Shown in pieces: positions 17,235 through 25,075 of a stretch of 64,000 bases of DNA. A model generated the notes under the pieces. The model made no database searches. It saw only the letters and a list, made by a program, of their open reading frames with translations, and was not told where the DNA came from. Position numbers and translations under genes: made by a program. The stretch comes from Marinirhabdus gelatinilytica (GTDB lineage: Bacteria > Bacteroidota > Bacteroidia > Flavobacteriales > Flavobacteriaceae): NCBI RefSeq assembly GCF_003353425.1, contig NZ_QRAO01000002.1, positions 108,454 through 172,453 on the forward strand, read 5' to 3'. How positions within the stretch are numbered: position 1 is the first letter of the stretch; every line of letters begins with the position of its first letter.

Positions 17235-17534
17235 ATGGAATCATTACAGAGTTTTGCCCCACTTATTTTAATGTTCTTGGTTGTGTATCTTTTTATGATA
17301 CGCCCACAAATGAAACGCTCTAAGAACGAGAAAAAATTTGCTCAGGACCTTAAAAGAGGAGACAGGGTGGTGACCAAAAGTGGAATGCACGGGAAAATCC
17401 TCGATCTTTATGACGATGGAACCTGCATTATCGAAACCGGTGCCGGTAAAGTAAAGTTTGAACGTTCTGCCATTTCCATGGAACTGAGCCAAAAACTGAA
17501 CGAAGCCAAAAACTCAACGATCCAAAAAAAGTAA
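17235..17534 (+). CDS. yajC: Preprotein translocase subunit YajC
   Basis: 99 aa with one N-terminal TM helix (FAPLILMFLVVYLFMIRPQM) followed by the conserved KRSKNEKKFAQDLKRGDRVV, TKSGMHGKIL and a short basic tail. YajC binds SecDF-YidC at the inner membrane and supports protein export. It ends the nusB operon and is followed by a strong hairpin. Confidence 0.95.
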   Translation: MESLQSFAPLILMFLVVYLFMIRPQMKRSKNEKKFAQDLKRGDRVVTKSGMHGKILDLYDDGTCIIETGAGKVKFERSAISMELSQKLNEAKNSTIQKK

Positions 17535-17551
17535 ATAGCTTTATAAAACCG

Positions 17552-17585
17552 AAAAACCTCGCAATGAATGTTGCGAGGTTTTTTT
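17552..17585. terminator. Bidirectional terminator between yajC and pepT
   Basis: AACCTCGCAA pairs with TTGCGAGGTT around a 6-nt loop, with A-run and T-run flanks. It serves the convergent yajC (ends 17534) and pepT (ends 17612). Confidence 0.85.
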
Positions 17586-17611
17586 ATGCTGAAAATTTTA
17601 AACCATTACTT

Positions 17612-18847
17612 CTACTTCTCGGGAACTAGTTTTGCAATGTTCACGATCACTTCAATGGCCTTTAGCATACTCTCCACAGGAACATACTCATAGCGCCCGT
17701 GAAAGTTATGTCCTCCTGCAAAGATGTTGGGGCAGGGAAGGCCCATAAAGCTCAATTGTGAGCCATCTGTACCCCCACGAATAGGTTTTATAATAGGTTT
17801 AATGCCTGCTTGCTGCATGGCCTCTTCGGCAATGTCAACAATGTGCATCACGGGTTCAATCTTTTCCCGCATATTGAAGTATTGGTCCTTGATTTCAATG
17901 GTGACCACTTCTTTTTCGAACTGCGAATTTAACTCGTCTGCCAATTTTAGCATCATTTCCTTTCTGGCTTCAAAATGCTCCTTGTCATGGTCACGGATAA
18001 TATACTGTAGCTTGGTGCTGTCCACCTCTCCCTCGATGCTGTACAGATGGAAAAATCCTTGTCTGTCCTCTGTGTGCTCCGGTGTTTCCAGTCTTGGTAG
18101 TGAATTTATATAGTCTGTAGCAATGTACATGCTGTTTACCATCTTCCCTTTAGCATAGCCCGGATGCACTATTTTTCCCTTTACGGTAACAACAGCACCT
18201 GCAGCGTTAAAATTTTCGTATTCCAACTCGCCAATTTGGCTTCCATCCATGGTATATGCCCAGTCTGCACCAAATTTTTCTACATCAAATTTGTGGGCGC
18301 CACGACCTATTTCTTCATCGGGCGTAAAACCTACCCGTATTTTTCCGTGTTTTATTTCAGGATGCTGGATGAGGTATTCCATAGCCGAAATAATTTCAGC
18401 AATGCCCGCTTTGTCATCGGCTCCCAAAAGGGTGGTGCCGTCTGTAGTGATAAGGGTTTGGCCTTTGTACAATAGTAGGTCGTCAAAATCTTTTGGGGAG
18501 AGCACAATGTTTTCGGCTTTGTTCAACACAATATCCCCACCATTGTAATTTTCGATTATTTGTGGTTTTACGTTGGCGCCGGTAAAATCTGGTGTCGTAT
18601 CAAAATGCGATACAAAACCAATAGTGGGTACTTGTTTTTCAATATTTGATGGAAGCGTGGCCATGATGTACGCGTTTTCGTCTATCGTTACATCTTGCAT
18701 GCCTATTTCCTTGAGTTCCTCCACGAGCGCATTGGCAAGATCCCACTGCTTTGCGGTACTGGGCGTGGTGTCACTTTCAGGGTTGCTTTCGGTATCTACG
18801 GTTACGTAACTTATAAATCGGTTAATGAGGTGTTGTTTTGCTATCAT
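17612..18847 (-). CDS. pepT: Peptidase T (tripeptide aminopeptidase)
   Basis: 411 aa, M20B family. [14 protein letters not shown] holds the first zinc His and catalytic Asp. [19 protein letters not shown] holds the bridging Asp. [13 protein letters not shown] holds the catalytic Glu pair. The lid domain follows (about 205-320), then [19 protein letters not shown] and [14 protein letters not shown] with the last His. It releases N-terminal residues from tripeptides in the cytoplasm. It is monocistronic and convergent with yajC. Confidence 0.95.
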   Translation of the reverse strand: MIAKQHLINRFISYVTVDTESNPESDTTPSTAKQWDLANALVEELKEIGMQDVTIDENAYIMATLPSNIEKQVPTIGFVSHFDTTPDFTGANVKPQIIENYNGGDIVLNKAENIVLSPKDFDDLLLYKGQTLITTDGTTLLGADDKAGIAEIISAMEYLIQHPEIKHGKIRVGFTPDEEIGRGAHKFDVEKFGADWAYTMDGSQIGELEYENFNAAGAVVTVKGKIVHPGYAKGKMVNSMYIATDYINSLPRLETPEHTEDRQGFFHLYSIEGEVDSTKLQYIIRDHDKEHFEARKEMMLKLADELNSQFEKEVVTIEIKDQYFNMREKIEPVMHIVDIAEEAMQQAGIKPIIKPIRGGTDGSQLSFMGLPCPNIFAGGHNFHGRYEYVPVESMLKAIEVIVNIAKLVPEK

Positions 18848-18909
18848 CTTATCTGAAATTTCAGTACAAATTAACGGAATAACCCAAACATGTTTAGCGG
18901 TTTTAATAC

Positions 18910-18917
18910 TATTTTTG
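18910..18917 (+). promoter_or_regulatory. -7 promoter box TATTTTTG
   Basis: Perfect TAnnTTTG match 17 bp before the pyrD ATG, leaving a leader of only about 10 nt. Confidence 0.6.
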
Positions 18918-18934
18918 CATCATAACTTGCCATT

Positions 18935-19969
18935 ATGTACAAATCTATACTACGTCCCCTGTTATTCAAAAAAGATCCTGAAGAGGTACATCATTTCACC
19001 TTCAATATGGTAAAGGGACTTCACGGGCTGGGTTTTGGGGGGATTTTCAGGAGTATATACAAAAAAACCGATGCTCGACTGGAACGCAATCTGTTCGGAC
19101 TAACCTTTCCCAACCCTGTGGGTCTGGCAGCCGGTTTCGATAAGGATGCTAAGCTGTACAAAGAGTTGGCTAATTTTGGGTTTGGGTTTGTTGAAATTGG
19201 CACTGTCACCCCAAAGCCTCAGGAAGGGAACCCCAAGAAACGTCTATTTAGGTTGAAAGAAGACCAAGCCATAATCAATCGGATGGGCTTTAACAATGGC
19301 GGTGTTGCCGAAGCTGTAGAGCGCTTAAAGAAAAACCCGAAACCAGGTGAAAAAGGACACGTGTTGATAGGTGGGAACATTGGTAAGAACAAGGTAACCC
19401 CCAATGAGGAGGCTGTTAGCGATTATAGTATTTGCTTTGAAGCGCTCTTCGACTATGTAGATTATTTTGTGGTAAACGTAAGTTCCCCAAATACTCCAAA
19501 TCTGCGAGCCTTGCAGGACAAAGAACCCCTGACAAAACTCTTGCAAACACTTCAGGATAAAAACAGTGAAAAACCACGGCGAAAACCCATCTTATTGAAG
19601 ATTGCCCCAGATTTGACCAACGAGCAATTATTGGATATTATCGATATCGTTTCAGACACAAAAATTGACGGGGTAATCGCCACCAACACTACCATTTCAC
19701 GAGAGGGGTTACAATCTGAAAACAAAACCGAAACAGGCGGACTGAGTGGAAAACCCTTGACACAACGGTCCACCGAAGTAATACGTTTCCTGTCGGAAAA
19801 AAATAATGGGGCATTTCCCATTATAGGAGTGGGGGGTATCCACTCTGCAAAAGATGCGTTGGAAAAACTAGATGCTGGAGCCAGCCTCGTGCAGCTTTAC
19901 ACAGGATTTATTTACGAGGGACCCTCACTTATCAAGCGTATTAATAATACGTTGCTTTCAAGGTCTTAG
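18935..19969 (+). CDS. pyrD: Dihydroorotate dehydrogenase (quinone), class 2
   Basis: 344 aa. Class-2 features: an N-terminal amphipathic extension (residues 1-40, with [17 protein letters not shown]) for membrane and quinone contact, [48 protein letters not shown], the FMN-site [14 protein letters not shown] with the catalytic Ser, [11 protein letters not shown] and [12 protein letters not shown]. It oxidises dihydroorotate to orotate in pyrimidine synthesis, passing electrons to menaquinone. The LysE gene starts 3 bp after its stop. Confidence 0.96.
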   Translation: MYKSILRPLLFKKDPEEVHHFTFNMVKGLHGLGFGGIFRSIYKKTDARLERNLFGLTFPNPVGLAAGFDKDAKLYKELANFGFGFVEIGTVTPKPQEGNPKKRLFRLKEDQAIINRMGFNNGGVAEAVERLKKNPKPGEKGHVLIGGNIGKNKVTPNEEAVSDYSICFEALFDYVDYFVVNVSSPNTPNLRALQDKEPLTKLLQTLQDKNSEKPRRKPILLKIAPDLTNEQLLDIIDIVSDTKIDGVIATNTTISREGLQSENKTETGGLSGKPLTQRSTEVIRFLSEKNNGAFPIIGVGGIHSAKDALEKLDAGASLVQLYTGFIYEGPSLIKRINNTLLSRS

Positions 19970-19972
19970 TGT

Positions 19973-20587
19973 ATGGTAGAAATGCTTTTGTCTTTTTGCC
20001 TCGCAACTTTTGTATTGGCCATTTCGCCAGGGCCGGACAATATTTATGTGCTCACACAATCGTTGGCGCACGGCAGTAAAAGCGGTATTGCTACCACTGC
20101 TGGGTTGATTAGTGGGTGCATAGTGCACACGGTCCTGTTGGCATTCGGAATTTCGGCATTGATCACGGCCTCGCCCAATTTATTTTTTATCATCAAATGT
20201 GTGGGAGCTGGGTATTTACTGTATTTAGCGTATAAGGCATATCGAGCCGATGCTGGTATTTCGATTACCGAAAGCGATACCCCAAAAAAACCTGCTTGGC
20301 AGTATTTCAAGATTGGGGTGTTCATGAACTTGGTAAACCCAAAAGTGATGCTCTTTTATATTGCTTTTTTTCCAGCTTTTCTATGGAATCCTTCGGGAGA
20401 TACCGTGCTTCAGTTTTTTATCCTTGGAAGTGTTTTCATGGTGGTTTCTTTCGTAGTGTTCAGTAGTATCGCGCTTTTGGCTGGAACCATATCAACCTAT
20501 CTGCGAAGCCAAAAAGGGGTAGGGTTTTTTCTGAAATGGTTGCAGATACTGGTTTTTATAGGAATAGCTATTTTTATTTTTATTTGA
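19973..20587 (+). CDS. LysE/RhtB-family amino-acid exporter
   Basis: 204 aa, about six TM helices. AISPGPDNIYVLTQSLAHG is the family signature, followed by AGLISGCIVHTVLLAFG, GAGYLLYLAYKAYR and FKIGVFMNLVNPKVMLFYIAFFP. It should export an amino acid or related metabolite across the inner membrane. It is translated 3 bp after pyrD and so is probably cotranscribed with it. Confidence 0.92.
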   Translation: MVEMLLSFCLATFVLAISPGPDNIYVLTQSLAHGSKSGIATTAGLISGCIVHTVLLAFGISALITASPNLFFIIKCVGAGYLLYLAYKAYRADAGISITESDTPKKPAWQYFKIGVFMNLVNPKVMLFYIAFFPAFLWNPSGDTVLQFFILGSVFMVVSFVVFSSIALLAGTISTYLRSQKGVGFFLKWLQILVFIGIAIFIFI

Positions 20588-20627
20588 AAATTCACAACTC
20601 GGTCTTTATAAATCGTGCTTCAAATAG

Positions 20628-20635
20628 TATCTTTG
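20628..20635 (+). promoter_or_regulatory. -7 promoter box TATCTTTG directly before the HMG-CoA lyase start
   Basis: Perfect TAnnTTTG match with 6 bp to the ATG at 20642. Transcription normally starts 5-7 bp after this box, so the mRNA may begin at the start codon. Confidence 0.5.
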
Positions 20636-20641
20636 GAAGTG

Positions 20642-21505
20642 ATGCAATATGTAAAGATAATAGAATGTCCCCGCGATGCCATGCAGGGCATAAAAGATTG
20701 GATTCCCACCCAAAAAAAGGTGCAGTACATACAATCGCTGTTACGCTGTGGTTTTGATACCATAGATTTTGGGAGTTTTGTCTCTCCCAAGGCCATTCCA
20801 CAAATGAAGGACACCGCCGAGGTGCTTTCACAGTTGGATTTATCAAAAACCGAAAGCAAGTTACTCGCTATCGTTGCCAATGTTCGGGGTGCCAAAGCTG
20901 CCTTGATGCATCCAGAAATTCAATATTTGGGCTACCCGTTTTCAATATCGGAAAATTTCCAGATGCGCAATACCCACAAGACCATTGCACAATCTATCGA
21001 GGTTTTGAAAGAGATTTTAGAGCTCGCCGCCATTCAGGATAAAGAGGTCGTTACCTATCTTTCTATGGGTTTTGGCAATCCCTATGGCGATCCTTGGAAT
21101 GTCGAGATAGTAGGAGAATGGGCCGAGAAGCTGGCCGAGATGGGTGTTACCATTTTATCGTTAAGTGATACGGTGGGTACTTCAACACCAGAAATCATTG
21201 AGTACCTTTTTTCAAACCTGATACCTGCCTATCCCAATATTGAATTTGGCGCACACCTGCATACCACACCCACTGCTTGGCACGAAAAGGTGAAATCTGC
21301 TTACGACGCAGGCTGTCGCAGGTTCGATGGGGCTATACAGGGCTTTGGCGGATGTCCCATGGCAAAGGATGATCTCACGGGAAATATGCCCACCGAAAAA
21401 ATGCTCAGTTTTTTTACTGCTGAAAAAGTAGATACAAACATCAATCCCATGAGTTTTGAAAGTGCCCATAATGAAGCTACTAAAATCTTCACCAAATACC
21501 ACTGA
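20642..21505 (+). CDS. Hydroxymethylglutaryl-CoA lyase
   Basis: 287 aa from the ATG at 20642. An earlier GTG at 20615 lies upstream of the promoter box and adds residues not seen in the family. VKIIECPRDAMQGIKDWIPT is the N-terminal strand with the catalytic Arg-Asp pair, FGSFVSPKAIPQM follows, then SLSDTVGTSTPEIIEYLF, FGAHLHTTPTAWHEKV (metal His pair) and GAIQGFGGCPMAKDDLTGNMPTE with the catalytic Cys. It splits HMG-CoA to acetoacetate and acetyl-CoA in leucine breakdown. Its TGA overlaps the ATG of the nucleotidase. Confidence 0.93.
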   Translation: MQYVKIIECPRDAMQGIKDWIPTQKKVQYIQSLLRCGFDTIDFGSFVSPKAIPQMKDTAEVLSQLDLSKTESKLLAIVANVRGAKAALMHPEIQYLGYPFSISENFQMRNTHKTIAQSIEVLKEILELAAIQDKEVVTYLSMGFGNPYGDPWNVEIVGEWAEKLAEMGVTILSLSDTVGTSTPEIIEYLFSNLIPAYPNIEFGAHLHTTPTAWHEKVKSAYDAGCRRFDGAIQGFGGCPMAKDDLTGNMPTEKMLSFFTAEKVDTNINPMSFESAHNEATKIFTKYH

Positions 21506-23115
21506 TGAATATGAAACTGAAATCGAAGTCTAACGGTACCCTGGAGAGGGGCAAGAGGGGTGTTTTATCTAACATCTTTTCTCTCTACATTCTTTTCTCA
21601 ATTCTCTCTCTTCTTACTTTCAGCTGCAAACCCCCTTCCTCAACTACAAAGGCAAAAGACACCAAGATCACCTTTAAGATTGTGCAGATGAACGATGTAT
21701 ACGAGATAGCCCCCCTTGGAGGTGGGAAATACGGCGGTCTCGCACGGGTGGCGCACGTGGTAGATTCCATAAAGATTAAAACCCCAAATACATTTCTTGT
21801 AATGGCGGGCGATTTCTTGAACCCGTCACTGCTGGGAACCGTAAAGGTAGATGGTGAGAGGCTTCAGGGAAAACATATGATCGATGTGATGAACGCTATG
21901 GGAGTGGATCTTGCAACGTTTGGAAACCACGAATTCGATATTGATGAAACAGACTTTCAAAAAAGGTTGAACGAATCTAAATTCGATTGGACATCGGCCA
22001 ATGTGTTTCAACAAACCGAAGCAGGACCAACAAGTTTCCATGTTATCAAGAATGGGGATTCCCTGCGAATTCCGGACACGTTTACATTTCAGATAAAGAA
22101 AGCAGATACCACAGCGTTGGAGGTGGGCATCTTTAGCGTTTCCATAGATTCCAACCCGAAAGACTATGTGTATTACAGTGACTATCTCTTGGAGGCGCAA
22201 ACGGCATTTACGACCCTTAAGGTTAAGAAAAGTGATGTAATCCTTGGGCTCACACACCTAAGTCTATCCCAAGATATTGAAGTGGCAAAAACACTGGAGG
22301 AGGTGCCATTACTCATGGGTGGCCACGAACATAATAATATGTTGGTACCCGTAGAAAACACAACCATTGCCAAGGCCGATGCCAATGCCAAAACTGTGTT
22401 TGTCCATACCTTTGTGTACGATCTAAAAACCAAAAAACTAACCATATCACCAGAATTGTTTCCTATAACCGATGCTGTAGCATCAGCCCCGAAGGTACAA
22501 GCGGTAGTTGACAAATGGAACGCCATACTGGATGAAAAAATAAAGGAAGTAATCGCTAACCCCAATGAGGTGATTTATGATGCAACCCCGCCCTTGGATG
22601 GTACCGATGCCGCTAACCGCAGCAAACAAACCAACTTGGGGCATATCATTACCAGAGGAATGGCCTATGCTTATGAGGATGAAGTGGATTTGGTTTTTGT
22701 AAATGGAGGCTCCTTTAGGCTGGACGACATGTTACAGGGTAATATCACCAGTCTCGATATGTTCAGGGTATTACCCTTTGGGGGGAGTGTGTTAAAAGTT
22801 AAGCTGAAAGGTAGTTTGCTTACAAAAGTGTTGGACTATGGTGAAACACAAGCAGGTACGGGAGCCTACTTGCATCGCTATCTGGTTGATAGGGGCCCCA
22901 CGAGCACCCCTTGGTTGGTAAATGGCAAGCCCATCGAGGATAAAAAAATATACACCGTTGCCACAAGCGATTTTCTGCTGAAAGGTTTTGATATCCCTTT
23001 CTTGACTCCTGAAAATGAAGGCGTGGTCGAAGTGTATGAACCCTCAGAGACCCAATTGGCCGGGGACATTCGTAAGGCAGTGATAGTGTCTCTAAAGGAA
23101 AGCAATAAATTCTAG
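21505..23115 (+). CDS. 5'-nucleotidase / UshA-type metallophosphatase, lipoprotein
   Basis: 536 aa. The long signal segment ends at LLTFSC (lipobox). The N-terminal metallophosphatase domain (about 55-310) has VQMNDVYEI, MAGDFLNPSLLG, TFGNHEFDID, LTHLSLSQD and MGGHEHNNM. The C-terminal nucleotidase domain (about 340-530) has LGHIITRGMAYAYEDEVDLVFVNGG and ITSLDMFRVLPFGG. The first metal motif reads NDVY rather than the usual NDxH, a variant known in a branch of the family. It dephosphorylates nucleotides in the periplasm. The start codon overlaps the lyase stop (TGATG), so translation is coupled. Confidence 0.9.
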   Translation: MNMKLKSKSNGTLERGKRGVLSNIFSLYILFSILSLLTFSCKPPSSTTKAKDTKITFKIVQMNDVYEIAPLGGGKYGGLARVAHVVDSIKIKTPNTFLVMAGDFLNPSLLGTVKVDGERLQGKHMIDVMNAMGVDLATFGNHEFDIDETDFQKRLNESKFDWTSANVFQQTEAGPTSFHVIKNGDSLRIPDTFTFQIKKADTTALEVGIFSVSIDSNPKDYVYYSDYLLEAQTAFTTLKVKKSDVILGLTHLSLSQDIEVAKTLEEVPLLMGGHEHNNMLVPVENTTIAKADANAKTVFVHTFVYDLKTKKLTISPELFPITDAVASAPKVQAVVDKWNAILDEKIKEVIANPNEVIYDATPPLDGTDAANRSKQTNLGHIITRGMAYAYEDEVDLVFVNGGSFRLDDMLQGNITSLDMFRVLPFGGSVLKVKLKGSLLTKVLDYGETQAGTGAYLHRYLVDRGPTSTPWLVNGKPIEDKKIYTVATSDFLLKGFDIPFLTPENEGVVEVYEPSETQLAGDIRKAVIVSLKESNKF

Positions 23116-23120
23116 ACCTT

Positions 23121-23143
23121 TTAATTAGAATTGTTCTAAATAA
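23121..23143. promoter_or_regulatory. ICE/Fur-like operator 1
   Basis: A 23-bp pseudo-palindrome whose core is TTAGAA-TTG-TTCTAA, extended on the right by ATAA. It sits just upstream of the -7 box of the haem-binding gene, where a bound regulator would block RNA polymerase. The core matches TTTAGAANNNTTCTAAA, the iron control element of the Fur-family regulator Irr; which regulator acts here is not known. Confidence 0.6.
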
Positions 23144-23147
23144 TATT

Positions 23148-23155
23148 TAGCTTTG
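23148..23155 (+). promoter_or_regulatory. -7 promoter box TAGCTTTG
   Basis: Perfect TAnnTTTG match 20 bp before the ATG at 23176, starting 4 bp after operator 1. Confidence 0.65.
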
Positions 23156-23175
23156 CACTTTAAAACCCTAACAAC

Positions 23176-23655
23176 ATGAACAAATTTCTAAAATATTTCT
23201 TATTGCTGGCCCTCACAGCATTTGTAGTCATCCAGTTTATACGTCCCGAAAAGAACAACGGAGGCTATGAAAGCGTTATGGCCTTTGAGAAAGAAACCAA
23301 CCCCAGTGCCGAAGTAGCCGATATCTTAAAAACCAATTGTTACGATTGCCATAGCAACCAAACGCAATACCCTTGGTATGCAGAGATTGCCCCTATTTCC
23401 TTCTGGCTGGACGAACATATCGAGCACGGAAAGGGACATTTTAATGTTTCGGAATGGGATAGTTACTCCACAAAAAAGAAAGACCATAAACTCGAAGAAC
23501 TTATAGAATTTGTAGAAGAAGGTGAAATGCCACTGGATTCCTACACGTGGTTACACGGCGATCTCTCTGAGGATGAAACCAAGCTCCTCCTGCAATGGGC
23601 TGGGCTTACGAGACTTAAGTATAAAGAAAAACTTGAAGTTTCCCTGAACCCATAA
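23176..23655 (+). CDS. Haem-binding domain protein (Haem_bd, cytochrome c-like)
   Basis: 159 aa with a single N-terminal TM/signal segment (LKYFLLLALTAFVVIQFI). The haem attachment motif CYDCH lies at about residues 55-59, in the block NCYDCHSNQTQYPWYAEIAP. WLDEHIEHGKGHFNVSEWDSY and EMPLDSYTWLHGDLSEDE follow, as expected for PF14376. It should be a membrane-anchored periplasmic c-type haem protein passing electrons or sensing haem. It has its own promoter, operator and terminator, and shares the operator type with the next operon. Confidence 0.9.
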   Translation: MNKFLKYFLLLALTAFVVIQFIRPEKNNGGYESVMAFEKETNPSAEVADILKTNCYDCHSNQTQYPWYAEIAPISFWLDEHIEHGKGHFNVSEWDSYSTKKKDHKLEELIEFVEEGEMPLDSYTWLHGDLSEDETKLLLQWAGLTRLKYKEKLEVSLNP

Positions 23656-23667
23656 CAGTCCTTATTT

Positions 23668-23690
23668 TTATTTAAATTTATTCTAAATAA
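23668..23690. promoter_or_regulatory. ICE/Fur-like operator 2
   Basis: A 23-bp pseudo-palindrome with left half TTATTTAAATT and right half ATTCTAAATAA. It lies upstream of the -33 region of the DUF4856 promoter and overlaps the first base pairs of the terminator of the previous gene. Confidence 0.55.
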
Positions 23691-23722
23691 GCTTGTGTGT
23701 TTTACACAGGCTTTTTATTTTT
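23689..23722 (+). terminator. Terminator of the haem-binding gene, fused to the next promoter
   Basis: AAGCTTGTGT at 23689-23698 pairs with ACACAGGCTT at 23704-23713 (one G-U) around GTTTT, followed by TTTATTTTT. The T-tract contains the -7 box of the next operon. Confidence 0.75.
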
Positions 23723-23723
23723 G
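23716..23723 (+). promoter_or_regulatory. -7 promoter box TATTTTTG with -33 TTG
   Basis: Perfect TAnnTTTG match. A TTG at 23693-23695 lies 20 bp upstream, the spacing reported for Flavobacterium promoters. The box is inside the T-tail of the preceding terminator and is flanked by operators 2 and 3. Confidence 0.65.
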
Positions 23724-23738
23724 CGCTGAAATAATCAA

Positions 23739-23761
23739 TTATCTATATTCAGTCTAAATAA
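23739..23761. promoter_or_regulatory. ICE/Fur-like operator 3
   Basis: A 23-bp pseudo-palindrome with left half TTATCTATATT and right half AGTCTAAATAA, in the short leader before the DUF4856 ATG at 23769. It would act as a roadblock or as the second of two sites flanking the promoter. Confidence 0.55.
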
Positions 23762-23768
23762 ATTTAAA

Positions 23769-24992
23769 ATGAAAAGAATTTTTTTCTCTACCCTAATTAT
23801 AGCAGCAATCTTTACCTCCTGTTCCTCAGACGACGATGCGGGAACCCCTATTTCTGAAAACGTAGAAGCCCCAGCAACCTATACTTTTGAGCGTGACGGA
23901 CAATCTACCGTTTCCTTCAGTGGACAGACCACAAGAATCCTAATGGCTGGAGAACTTGTTTCGGCTTTCAACGATTTCGATAATGCTACCCAAGAATCCC
24001 TTCAGAATATGTTTGCCCACGTTGAGGGTGCTGAAGATTTCAGTGATCCAGATTTAAATGCTTCTGATAAGAGTGTACGTAGCAAAACAGCTGCTTCTAA
24101 AGACTTTTTTGGAGCAAATGCTACCGAGTCTTCACAAATTAAAGCAACTTTCGACGGGTACATCGCTACACAGATCAACGAAGTGTTCCCAAATCAAAAT
24201 GTAGCTGCGACTCCTGGCGTTGCAGGACAGATTGCAGATGGCTCTTCTGCTAGGTACGTTACAGGAAATGGGTTGGAAATGAACCAAACCTTCGCCAAGG
24301 GGTTGATTGGTGCCCTAATGGCAGACCAAATGCTGAACAACTATTTGGGAACGGCCGTGCTGGACGAAGCCGATAACCGTGAAAATAATAACAATGATGT
24401 AACGGCCGAAGATAAACCATACACCACCATGGAGCATAAATGGGACGAGGCGTATGGATACCTTTTTGGTGCCAGTACCAATGCAGCAAATCCACTTCAA
24501 ACGCTAGGTGAGGATGATGCTTTTCTCAATAAATATCTTGGAAGGGTAGAGGGAGATAGCGATTTTGCAGGAATAGCCCAAGATGTTTACGATGCCTTTA
24601 AGCTGGGACGTGCGGCAATTGTTGCAAAGAACTACGAGGTGCGTGATGCACAGGCTGAAATTATCCGTGAAAAGATTTCAGAAGTGATCGCTATTCGCGC
24701 TGTACATTACCTACAAAGCGGAAAGACAGCTATAGAGAACCAAGATTTTGGGGCAGCATTCCACGATCTTTCTGAAGGATACGGTTTTGTGTACAGCCTT
24801 CGATTTACCAGAAACAATCAAGATGATATGTCTTATTTCAGCAGAAGCGAAGTAGATGGGTTTATAGAAGATATAATGACGGAAGGTCCCAACGGGCTTT
24901 GGGATGTAACACCCGCCACTCTGGATGCAGTATCAACGGCCATAGCTGCCAAGTTTGACTTTACGGTAGCACAAGCCGCAACAACAGATTGA
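23769..24992 (+). CDS. DUF4856 lipoprotein
   Basis: 407 aa. The signal peptide ends at IFTSC (lipobox), followed by an acidic SSDDD surface-export-like stretch. About 35-400 is the DUF4856 domain: ATYTFERDGQSTVSFSGQT, GEDDAFLNKYLGRVEGD and a mainly helical C-terminal half (AVHYLQSGKTAIENQDFGAAFHDLSEGYGFV). The function is unknown. It is the first gene of the run DUF4856-imelysin-HTTM-TonB receptor behind iron-type operators, so a role in metal or haem capture at the outer membrane is inferred. A hairpin separates it from the imelysin gene. Confidence 0.85.
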   Translation: MKRIFFSTLIIAAIFTSCSSDDDAGTPISENVEAPATYTFERDGQSTVSFSGQTTRILMAGELVSAFNDFDNATQESLQNMFAHVEGAEDFSDPDLNASDKSVRSKTAASKDFFGANATESSQIKATFDGYIATQINEVFPNQNVAATPGVAGQIADGSSARYVTGNGLEMNQTFAKGLIGALMADQMLNNYLGTAVLDEADNRENNNNDVTAEDKPYTTMEHKWDEAYGYLFGASTNAANPLQTLGEDDAFLNKYLGRVEGDSDFAGIAQDVYDAFKLGRAAIVAKNYEVRDAQAEIIREKISEVIAIRAVHYLQSGKTAIENQDFGAAFHDLSEGYGFVYSLRFTRNNQDDMSYFSRSEVDGFIEDIMTEGPNGLWDVTPATLDAVSTAIAAKFDFTVAQAATTD

Positions 24993-25008
24993 ATTTGAAG
25001 TAGCCAAA

Positions 25009-25040
25009 GCAACCTATTTCTATGTAAAGAAATAGGTTGC
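25009..25040 (+). terminator. Perfect 12-bp hairpin after the DUF4856 gene
   Basis: GCAACCTATTTC at 25009-25020 pairs perfectly with its complement at 25029-25040 around an 8-nt loop and is followed by TATTTTGTATTTTTG. It could attenuate rather than end transcription, since the following T-rich tract contains the -7 box of the imelysin gene. Confidence 0.75.
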
Positions 25041-25047
25041 TATTTTG

Positions 25048-25055
25048 TATTTTTG
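25048..25055 (+). promoter_or_regulatory. -7 promoter box TATTTTTG before the imelysin gene
   Basis: Perfect TAnnTTTG match 20 bp before the ATG at 25076, located in the T-rich tail of the hairpin above. Confidence 0.55.
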
Positions 25056-25075
25056 CACCCCCTAAAAAAGATCCG

